Assembly: GCA_016647705.1 (NCBI GenBank)
Contig: CM028333.1
Span: 23,244,243 to 23,308,242 of the forward strand
From: Eucommia ulmoides
Taxonomy: Eukaryota > Streptophyta > Magnoliopsida > Garryales > Eucommiaceae
DNA length: 64,000 bases
Direction: 5' to 3'
Made by a program: the position numbers and the translations under genes. How positions within the stretch are numbered: position 1 is the stretch's first letter; each line of letters begins with the position of its first letter. The notes below the pieces were generated by a model. The model ran no database searches. It was given only the letters and a program-made list of their open reading frames with translations, and was not told the origin of the DNA. Positions 55,403 to 64,000 of the stretch are shown in pieces.

Positions 55403-57523
55403 GTTCATGCATGTTGAGATCAGAAAAATCTAGAAATCAAATTCAGAACAATCTAGAGAAAAAGAAAGAGAATCGGAGATGGGGGTCGTCGATTTCTCTT
55501 GAATCGGCATTCCTCTGGCGGTGTGGGCGTGACATCGCCGTTCAAGGTGACTTTTGTGTGTAAGGGCTTGTTCAGGTGTGGCTGGGTGTGTATGGGTGAG
55601 GGTGCTCTGTTTTTCTGTTCATGCCAACAGTGTGTGTATGTGTGTTGCCATTACTGCTGTATGTGTGTTTTTCGTTGGCCGTGTGTGGGTCTATGCATTT
55701 GTGTGTGTTCTGCTCAGCCGGTGCATGTGGGTAACTGTGAATATGTGTGTGTTTTCTGTTTCCGGTTGGTGTAGCCGTGGGTGTGTATGTGTTCCGACGG
55801 TCAGGTGGGTGTGTGGTGATGTGTTCTATGTGTGTGTGGCTCCTCCGGAGGGGTGTGTGTGTGTGTCGTTGTTGGCTTGCTGAAAGAAAACAACATAGAA
55901 AGAGGAAGAGAGAGAAAGCAAAGAGAGAGAGAGGTCGGTCGGCAGTTCGTCGCCAGTGGGTTGCCGTGCTCTGTTCATCGTGTGCATATGTGTAGGATGT
56001 CATGCGTGCTCTGTTTTGTTTCAGTCCGGTGTGTGTGTGTGGGGGGGGGGGGGGTTATGTGCATGTGATCGAATCTGTGTATGTGTGAGGTTCGTGGGTG
56101 TATTCGATCGAGGGTGTATGCGATCGTGGCCGTTTGTTCGGTGATTGCATGTGCAAGTCGTCATCGGCAGTGTACGTCGGTGTGGGTCGTCGGTCGGTCA
56201 GCGTTGTCTATGGGAGTGGTTGTTGGTGTGAGCGTGGGTGTGAGGTCGCCGGCAGTCGGCGACATTAAGAAGAGAGAGGGAGGGCCGGCTGGAATTCAAG
56301 CAGAGCAGAGAACAGAAAACAAAACGGAAAAAGGAAAAGAAAGAAGAAGGGGAAAAAGAAGAAAAAAGAAGAAACTACACAAATAACCCCAACAAATTCA
56401 AAATCAGTCTCGCGACCCGTGAACGATTCGGAATGGGTAACATTTTTCGTTAAATTTATTTTAATTTTGTTAAATTAAATTCTGACATATAAATTTTGTA
56501 ATCGGAATAATAAATTTGGAACCGTTCGTATTACAAATTTTATGCAGTAATTTTAAACAAAATGAAAAATTAACCGAATAATAATTTTACATAATAAAAT
56601 GTAGAGACGGGAAAATAACGAAACTTAGGGTCTGCATTACATGATTAGGTGATTTTATATAAAATATTAATTTAGACCCTGTCACTAATAGGTTCGTAGG
56701 CACCTGAGGAACGGTAGAGTATAGTCGATAAAGGTTTTTGGGAGCGGATCACCAGGTGAATGTACTGTCTTCTTGTAAACCTATTTTCAAATATATGATG
56801 GAATAAATGTGTTTACTTAAAATTTGATGAATTTATAACTTATATGGATCAAGCGATTTTGGGTGATTTTGGAAACGTGGAGTTTGTTTGTTTTTAAAGA
56901 AAGTGGAAAAATGATTTGTCGAATCTAGTTGGTTTTCTAAAAAAGGTGAAAAAAATTATATTTGGGTTAAATCGGTTTTGGAGATAGAGGATGATGTTAT
57001 TGATTTGTAATTTGACGATAATGTTATTGATTTAACGATGCCATAGCTTATGTCCTGTTCGGAGGGGTAGTCCGGTAAGTGGTTATTGATATTATGTCCT
57101 GTTCAGAAGGGTGGTCCGGCAAGTGGTTATTGATATTATGTCATGTCCGGAGGGTAGTCCGGCAGGTGGTTATTTATATTATGTCTTATCCAAAGACGTC
57201 CGACGGGTGGTTATTGATATTATGTCCTGTCCGAAGGATTAGTCCGGCAGGTGGTTATTTATCCCGTTTAAGAGCAAACCCTATTGGTGGTACGGTATCG
57301 TTGCAACTCCCGATCGTGAGGTTAAAACGATCACATAGCTAGCCGAGGCATAGTATGGTGTGGTGTGGTATGATGTGGTGTCGTATATGGTGTTTTCTCG
57401 TATATGGTGATTGGGATGAGTACATTTATACATATTCTTTTATATTGGATTGGTATGTTCTGATTTCATTATACTGTACGGTTAGTTGAATTATTCTGGT
57501 TGATTTTCATTGTTTAGTTGGGA

Positions 57524-57559
<36 letters not shown>

Positions 57560-58036
57560 GTGTGTTTAAACATTGATTTTGTAGTGACAGGAAAAATGTG
57601 TTTTCCTTGTAGTATGAGACATTTATATATTATGAGATTTTTATTTGATATGTGATATTTATATGTTTTATATTTGATCCATCTAAAATGTTTTTATTAA
57701 GAAGGCAGTACATTCGCAGATACAACAACTAAGAGTCGGTCCTCTGTTGGCACTAGGATAGAGTCCGGCGATGTGGTAGCGAGAGAGTATTTTGGGAGGT
57801 GCTGGTTGAGGTGAACCTATGAGAGAGTCATGATTATTTTATCTTTGTTGTATTTATAATTTTGTAGGGACGGATGTGTCCCCAATTAGAGAGTATATAT
57901 ATATATATGGTCTGATTTGGTAGTTGTACATTTATATATGCATATTATCGTTTTCTAGTTGGTTAGACGTCCAGGTGATGTCATATCGGCGTCACGCCGG
58001 CCCTAGGGTGACGGGTGTCCGAGGTGGGGTGTGACA
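54890..58036 (+). mobile_element. Solo LTR of the Del/Tekay-like gypsy family, TSD AAATC
   Basis: AAATC at 54885-54889 and 58037-58041 flank a 3,147-bp unit that starts GGTAAGAGCC (consensus likely TGTAAGACC) and ends GGGGTGTGACA. Its plus strand aligns with the minus strand of the LTR at 28806-31350 from end to end, including 'aaaatattaatttag', 'aggtgaatgta' and 'acttatatggatcaagcg'. No internal region, so this is a solo LTR formed by LTR-LTR recombination. The GT-rich part (55540-56060, with a G-run at 56041-56053) creates several misleading open frames. Confidence 0.9.
57045..57260. repeat. Minisatellite in the solo LTR, 41-47 bp unit, 5 copies
   Basis: 'ttatgtcctgttcgga' or a variant starts at about 57048, 57095, 57137, 57178 and 57219, each with 'gtccggcaggtggttatt'. 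It matches the block at 29630-29775 in the other LTR. Confidence 0.85.
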
Positions 58037-58866
58037 AAATCTAAGAACAAATTGAAGAACACCAAGAACAAATTCAAGAACAACAATCACAAATCCAAAA
58101 AATCAAGAACAAATTCAACCTATTTCGATTTTGAGTAGTTTGAGTTTGAGTTTCGATTTCGAAATTGAAATCGAAATACGTTTCAAATTTGATTTCGATT
58201 TTCGATTTCGATTTCAAAATCGAAACCCTAAAGCAGACGACGAAGGCGACGATGAAGGCCAAGGTAACGAAGGCAACGAAATAGGGTTCGACGATGATGA
58301 CGAAGGCTAAGACGACGGCGACGGCAACGAAGGCGACGAAAGTGATAATAGCGACGGTGAGGAAAGCGACGAAGGAGCACGAACACGAACACGAAGAAGC
58401 AAATGAACGACGACGACCAGCGAAAACGAAGAACCAGATGAAACCGATTGAGGTTGATGGAGGGGATGGACATGAAGGACGATGATGGACGAAAGTGAGC
58501 TCAGATTCTGCTTTGTTTTTGGTTGGGAATGGGATGGGAGTCGGTAGAAACAATTTTTTTTTGTTTCTCAACTCTATACAAAAAATTGGGATGGATTTCC
58601 ATTTTCAAATGAAATAAGAACAGAAACAAAAAAAAGTAGGATGAATTACCAAATACTATGCCCAAAAATAAATCCCAAAAATTTGGGAATGGGATGAGAA
58701 TTTTTGAGATGGGAGTGGTTACCAAACGGGGCTTTACCTAATGTATTTTGAGCAGAATCAGGTAGAGGCACTCAACTTGGCTAAATCGGTGACTCAAACT
58801 GTGGTTGAAGTTGTAGAGGATTGGAGATTTGATGATATTAAGGCTGCTATGCTTGATCAAAAAGTA

Positions 58867-59478
58867 TTTAACAACCCGATTTTCCAAGGCTGAAAGTCGA
58901 TTTTTCCTAAAGAGCAATAAACTAAAAACCTACAATAAATATTTTCATAACTATAAATCTAAGAAATTTAACAAACTATGTTGATAATTATAATTATTAG
59001 TTAATTGAATCAATTTTACAATAACAAACAATAAATACAATTATTACAAAATTAAAAACAAATCCAAATATAATTTCTAGTGCAACTCCATTTTCGTAAA
59101 TCCTGCAATAAATACAATAGGGGTATGAGCCAATGCTCAATAAAATTTTAACCTCTTAAGTAGGTGCATCCAACCCATTCAACAAATAACACGTTGGTAT
59201 GTATATCACATAATTGCCATATAATGCATGATTATGAATAATGCATAAAAATCAAAAATTATAATTGAACAACAGTTATGGCACACATCATACAATAAAT
59301 GGAGAAGTTAAATACAAATATAAAATAATTGAGAATTCTATCTAAAATCAGAAATTGATAATCAAGAGAAATTATTTTTCCCTTAGTCTTCTTTTCTCCC
59401 TCTTCCTCTCTTTTCGTTTCTATTTTGTTTTTCCTTTTTCTCCTTTTTTCCCTGTGCTTCTTCATCTCCTCTCCTCAA
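58867..59478 (+). mobile_element. Possible LTR-like sequence truncating the ABCF fragment
   Basis: 'tatttaacaacccgattttc' at about 58865 resembles the TGTAACAACCCG start of some gypsy LTRs and cuts the ABCF frame exactly there. 'ggggtatgagccaatgctca' near 59122 is also LTR-like. The end and any partner LTR are not visible. Low confidence. Confidence 0.3.
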
Positions 59479-59794
59479 TCTATCTACATATATGTATATA
59501 TATCATGTATATAATAAAATAATATTATATATATATATATAATAAATCAGCTCATTTACATCTAGGGCCATTGGATGTCTCTAGATATTCGTAGCTGTTG
59601 GATTACTTTTATATACAACATATATATACAACATATCTATATAACACTTACCATCAACCTTACTTTTTAACACTTACTATCATCAACAGTCCTTGCCTTG
59701 CATTTACTTCATGTCCGCCGAATTCGTCGCCCCACTCCACGGATTCTTCTTTTTTTCCTCCTCATCTATGCACCGCCTCTGGCGGTTTCCATCA

Positions 59795-60330
59795 CCAGCC
59801 TTCGATCTCCACGCAGCCACCACCGATATCACATTTCCATCAAAACCCTAGCAGCGTCTCTCATCGTCGATCCATCGCCGTGCATCACCATCACTGAAGG
59901 TGTCGTCATCGTCGTTCCATCGTCGTGCATTACCATCACCACGCTTCCGTTCCAGGTTCGTCTCTATCTCTCTCCCTCCCTCCCTCTCTGATTTTCAATT
60001 TCATTTAGGTTTATTATTAATTTTGATTAGTTTAGGTTTTTGATTCAATTTTGAAACCAGCCTTCGATCTCCACGCAGCCACCACCGATATCACCTTTCC
60101 ATCAAAACCCTAGCAGTGTCTCTCATCGTCGATCCATCGCCGTGCATCACCATCACCGAAGGTGCCGTCATCGTCATTCTATCGCCGTGCATCACCATCA
60201 CCGCGCTTCCGTTCCAGGTTCGTCTCTCTCTCTCTCTCCCTCATTTCCTCCCCCTCCCTTTCTGATTTTCAATTTCATTTAGGTTTATTATTAATTTTGA
60301 TTAGTTTAGGTTTTTGATTCAATTTTGAAA
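59795..60330. repeat. Tandem duplication, period 262 bp
   Basis: 'ccagccttcgatctccacgc' at 59795 recurs at 60057. Both units run through 'ccatcaaaaccctagcag', 'cgccgtgcatcaccatcac', 'cttccgttccaggttcgtct' and 'tttaggtttattattaattt'. The second has a longer CT run. The 'ccag|gttcgtct' border resembles an exon-intron junction of a captured leader. Confidence 0.9.
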
Positions 60331-62010
60331 TCAATTTATGTTCGGTTTGTTTAGATCTAAGAGCGAATTGGTTGCTCCCAAAGTCCCAACCCTACATCGC
60401 CGTCGTGTAAGGCTGGAGAACCAACCGTACATCGCCGTCGTGTACAACTTTTGATGCACGCACCCCCATCGTCAACGTCCAGTCAGTGGTCCCGGCAGAA
60501 ACGGTTTCCTCATTTCATTCCTTTCAGCCGCAAGGTATGTCCATCTCTCAACATTTTTGTATTTTTTTGCTGCAAGGTTCCCTATTTACATTTATGGTAT
60601 GTGTTCCTGTTTTCCTTTTTATGTTTCTGTTCCCAGAAAACTTGAAAAAGAAACAGCAATATGGGAGAAAAAATAGGAATAAGGTGGCCTTTGTTTAGTA
60701 TTTTTGTTTCCCATTCTGTTTCTGGTGTTTGAAGAAAAAGAATTGGTCCAAGAGTACTGGTTATGTTCCCCATTTTTGGAACAAATTTCTGGAAGCAGAA
60801 CAATAACATATTTTTGTGTTGTCATATTTATATTTCTGTTCTAACATAAATTTTAGAACAGAAACACTTGCACGCCTAACCAAACTCTACCCTACCCAAT
60901 ACTTCCATTTTAGGGGCATAAGATAAGATCCTGGGATCTAACCAAGAGACATTTTGTTATTTCTGTTCCCAGATTTCTGTTTCTGCTACTAAAAAAAATA
61001 CTTAGCAGAAACAAAAATTTGTTCTCTAAAATTTGGGAGCAGAATGAACTGGTAACAGAAACAGAAATTTGGGAGCAGAATTACTAGAAATAAATAGATA
61101 GTTTTTTTACTCTGTTTTTTGTTCCTGTTCCTAGAAATCTGGGAACAGGAAAAAAACCAGCAGTATAGAAACGAGAAAAGATTGTTTGTAGCATTGTTTG
61201 TTACGAATTTTTTTTGTGTGATTGTTTTTCGGTAAAATCAGATAATGGAAAAAAAGACTAAATGTTTACTTTTTCACTTCCATTCACGTCCGTTGTCTCA
61301 AGGTATTTCTCTACTCACACATGCAACCAGGTAAATACTGTTTCTCATTTTTTTTTGGTTCAAAGTTCGCATATTTCTATTTCGCAAATCAAATTCCACA
61401 TCCAAACGCACCTATAAGGTCATGGGTCATTGAATCGATCTCACCACCACACGATTAGGCGACACCACCCCACCACCAGCCTCTGCCTCCATCGACGGTA
61501 GTTGAGCCATGGCATGAACAATTAGGGCTCAACCGTCGTCACTCTCCGTCATGCTTCGCTTCGCCGCCGCCATCGTCGTCCAGATCTGGCCTCCTATCGC
61601 CGTCGGACAAAATTTCTCGGCACAGGAGAGCTTCGATTCAAGTTTCATCGTTTCCACCATTCGCGACCAAAAGGTGAGTCTCGATTCAATTTCTGATTTG
61701 TTCAAATTCTAGCCATGGCATGAACAATTAGGTCTCAATCCTTCTCGCCGCAGTAACAATAGCCATCGATCTAGCGCCATCGCCGTGTCTATTCCCAGAT
61801 TTTTGTATTTTTGTTCCCTTATTTTTGTTTTTTTTTTTTTTTTTTTGTTCCAGGCTCGTTATTCAATTTCTGCTGTTGGAGATGGGTCTGCTGCTGTTCT
61901 TCAATTTCTAATGTCTAAGAATAGATCCAGAGGGAGATGGGTACACTGAGATGTTTTCTATTGTGGTCCATTTCTGTTTCTGTTCCCTGTTTCCATTTCT
62001 GTTTCTGTTC

Positions 62011-62304
62011 ACAGAAAATGTCATCGAATGAGCTTAATTCAGTGAGATCTGTTTCTGTTCTGTTCTGTTTGTTCTGAATTTTTTTCGAGGCCTGTTTGTT
62101 CCTGTTTCTGCTCCCTGTTTCTGTTTCTGTTCCCTGTTTCCGTTTCTATTTCTGTTCACAGAAAATGTCATTGAATGAGCTTAATTCAGTGAGATCTGTT
62201 TCTGTTCTGTTCTGTTTGTTCTGAATTTTTTTCCAGGCCTGTTTGTTCCTGTTTCTGTTTCTGTTCCCTGTTTGTCCATTTCTGTTTCCATTCGCTGTGT
62301 TGCA
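62011..62304. repeat. Tandem duplication, period 147 bp
   Basis: 'acagaaaatgtcatcgaatg' at 62011 recurs at 62158 as 'acagaaaatgtcattgaatg', with the following 'gagatctgtttctgttctg' and 'ggcctgtttgttcctgtttc'. It is embedded in a wider field of 'gtttctgttcc' words (60600-62300). Confidence 0.9.
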
Positions 62305-63920
62305 TCTACTTGGTCTCATAAGTCATGAGATTGAGAGCTAATAAGTTTCACATATTGTTTTGGTTATAAAAATGTTCTTTGGACTCTAATTTGATTTCAG
62401 TATCTTTTTTCTTGCGATTTCTACTTGGGTTTTATGTATAATTATTTGTTTCATTGTTTTTTGTCAGAAATTCTCCTCAAATCCAACTCAAAATAGGTAT
62501 TGAGATCTACCATTTCATATCAAATGCGTAATGTTGACTATTTTGATCTACCATTGTTTTTTTTTCTAGATTTTTTCAGATCTGAAACAACTCTGATACA
62601 TGGTAGTGATATTCATATTTCTGGTAAGACCATATTATTGACGTAGAGGCTTAAGGTTTTAGGTATCTCTCTCTCAGAGAACAAATCTGCTAGATATGTT
62701 CTTAAATAAAATAAAATTTCAGATCAGATCTATTTTTTCTTAGACTTTTAAAATATCTTTTGTGATTTTTTGTGTTCTTTATATACAAAGAGTAAGAATT
62801 GATGGAGCATTAAATTTGATTCATTCAAGGTTTTAGAGATAGAAGATCAAAGGAAATGTTAATCTCAGTTTTGGTGTTCACATTATTTGGGGAAATAAAA
62901 GACAAGGTATTTTTGTTTCTTCATTTTCGTCTTTTTCTTTATTTTAATTTTTTTTAATGGATTTCATCTATTATAATTAATATAGTAATTTATTTTTTCT
63001 CCATTTTTTTTTTATAAATGGTGAGGGTGTTTAATTCCAACTCAACTGCAGTTTATCCTGGTAAGTTCATGAACACCATCGGCATTATCATAAGTTTTGC
63101 ATTTTAGTGTTTTTGTTTCAAGAATTTTGTGTTTGTTCCCAGTATATTATACATATGTGTGTGTGTGTGTGTATTTGCGTGCATTTATCCAGTTATATCT
63201 GAGGCGTCTGTGGTCTTAGTATCCAGGCCTTTTCGGGGCTGTCGGCGTTTAAATTATTTGCGGCGTTGGCTATGATGTTGTACTTGGCAAAATGTGTTAT
63301 GTATTTTAAACTTAATATTTCGATTTGTGTGCAAGGAGATTTTGGACAGTGTTTGCAGGGCGGTTTTGGGGAGTGTAAGTGACAACTTTGATCTATATTC
63401 ATTGTTTTGGCTGTCGGTACGAATTTTTTGTTGTACTAAAATTTATTTTACCATCATTTAGGTTTAATAAAGTTCTTTTTATATTCTTTTTTATATTTTT
63501 TCCAATTGTGATTTATCCCTTGAGTGAGTACTTGGAAACACTGTTATCGTTTCGCTGACGCTGCTGTCATCACGTCTTGAAGGTAAGACTTTTGTTCAAA
63601 TTTTTTTTAACTAAATTCTCTATTATATAGGTGGTGTTTGTTTAGTGATTTTGTTCTAACAAAAGTACTGTTTCTCTTCGTTTCATGATATATCTTTCTG
63701 CATACCTTTATTTTTGTATTTCTATTCCCATTTTTTTGTCATATTGTTAAAGTTCATGTTTATGTTAGTTATTGTCGCGTCGTGTTTGGATTATGTTCAA
63801 TTTTTTTTACTGTAATTATTGGTTTGTTCATGTGAAAATATTTTTTGAATATTGGACGATGTCATATAAACAGATGAGATTGTCAAGAAAAAAAAATATG
63901 TTTAAGTTAATTTTTTTTAC

Positions 63921-63952
63921 ACCCGTGTCTTCAGGCACGGGTTATATGCTAG
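63921..63952 (+). other. Helitron 3' terminus: hairpin plus CTAG
   Basis: 7-bp perfect stem with an 8-nt loop, then TATATG and CTAG, followed by T. This matches the established 3' structure of plant Helitrons. Confidence 0.8.
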
Positions 63953-64000
63953 TATATATATATATATTATCATTTCTACCTTTTCTCTCTTTTCACCTAA
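63953..64000. other. Flank after the Helitron
   Basis: A TA run and CT-rich sequence; nothing else can be said. Confidence 0.4.

Larger units (their letters stand above)
54647..58733. mobile_element. Harbinger-like element inserted in the ABCF fragment, TSD TTA
   Basis: TTA at 54644-54646 and 58734-58736 flank the ends GGTGGCGTTTGGTAACC and, inverted, AGCCCCGTTTGGTAACC. Without the solo LTR inside, the element is about 935 bp. It shares 'aaatcgaaa' and 'gatttcgattt' blocks and 'atgggatg' termini with the element at 43183-44300. No transposase frame was recognised; frames such as 58074-58571 follow simple repeats. Confidence 0.85.
54536..58866 (+). pseudogene. ABCF-type ATP-binding-cassette gene fragment, split by nested transposons
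   Basis: 54536-54646 encodes 'NREKIEIIGP' followed by a garbled Walker A region, then, over two frames, 'TLLKLIMGLE' and 'LLGEHSNLPN'. After the insertion the frame resumes at 58737 with 'EQNQVEALNLAKSVTQTVVE', 'DWRFDDIKA' and 'MLDQKV' (to 58866). This order matches the second nucleotide-binding domain of plant ABCF proteins (GCN-type, ABCF5-like), normally soluble ribosome-associated ATPases. Walker A is destroyed, at least two frameshifts occur, about nine residues before 'MLDQKV' are missing, and the signature and Walker B parts are absent. No intron is seen in the piece, so it may be a retrocopy or a transposon-captured fragment. Confidence 0.75.
59479..63952 (+). mobile_element. Probable non-autonomous Helitron
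   Basis: The 3' end is well marked: ACCCGTG (63921-63927) and CACGGGT (63936-63942) form a hairpin, followed after six bases by CTAG (63949-63952) and a T, the plant Helitron terminus. The 5' end is proposed at 'TCTATCTACATATATG' (59479) after an A, but this is weak. The interior holds leader-like CT/GCC-rich segments, two internal duplications and many 'ctgtttctgttcc' words, with no Rep/helicase frame. It may carry captured gene leaders. Confidence 0.55.

Noticed and set aside
55499-56386. Several Cys/Val-rich frames on the plus strand and a His/Thr-rich one on the minus strand
   Set aside because: They come from the GT-rich part of the solo LTR.
58074-58571. 165-residue minus-strand frame resembling a hydrophobic protein
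   Set aside because: It lies in simple GAC/GAA repeats of the Harbinger-like element; the hydrophobicity follows from codon bias of the repeat.

Overview
The window looks like TE-dense nuclear DNA from a flowering plant, most likely a eudicot. It has long introns, AT-rich spacers, many nested LTR retrotransposons (Tat, Del/Tekay-like, TR-GAG-like and copia groups), TRIMs, Tourist-like MITEs, a hAT-like element and a Helitron terminus. I see no rRNA or tRNA genes, CRISPR arrays or bacterial-type operons. All calls come from reading the sequence by eye; family assignments rest on remembered motifs and were not searched.

Layout. 1-8.3 kb: an LTR remnant of copia SIRE type, an unassigned stretch, then a composite non-autonomous LTR element (4.19-7.91 kb, minus) holding a minisatellite, a SINE-like segment and an LTR related to those at 18-29 kb. 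8.3-18.6 kb: a decayed Ty3/gypsy Tat-lineage element on the minus strand (3' LTR, satellite block, plus-strand antisense ORF, integrase, RNase H, RT, protease, gag). 18.6-28.8 kb: a gag-only LTR array of the form LTR-internal-LTR-internal-LTR, apparently inserted into the Tat element and itself hit by a 622-bp Tourist-like MITE. 28.8-33.3 kb: the 3' half of a Del/Tekay-like gypsy element. 33.3-36.6 kb: repeats and a rearranged copia element with two perfect or near-perfect GC hairpins.

36.7-53.3 kb: the only plausible host gene, a caffeic-acid-O-methyltransferase-like (COMT-like) class II SAM-dependent methyltransferase. Exons 2-4 occur once (51.47-53.27 kb). Promoter, exon 1 and the start of intron 1 occur twice, at 36.7 kb and 41.7 kb. 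The upstream exon 1 is open; the downstream one carries an in-frame stop at codon 117. Only upstream exon 1 joined to exons 2-4 gives a complete 374-residue enzyme, through a 14.2-kb intron. Catalytic His/Glu/Glu and SAM-binding residues are kept, but several phenolic-pocket positions known from alfalfa COMT differ. Introns hold TRIMs, a decayed copia element, a hAT-like element with a Harbinger-like element nested in it, two tandem duplications and Tourist-like MITEs.

53.4-64 kb: an AT-rich 132-bp tandem array, then a fragment of an ABCF-type (GCN-like) ATP-binding-cassette gene, broken by a Tourist/Harbinger-like element (TSD TTA), which is itself broken by a 3.15-kb solo LTR (TSD AAATC) of the same family as the 28.8-kb LTR. 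The window ends in a probable Helitron whose 3' hairpin and CTAG terminus lie at 63.92-63.95 kb.
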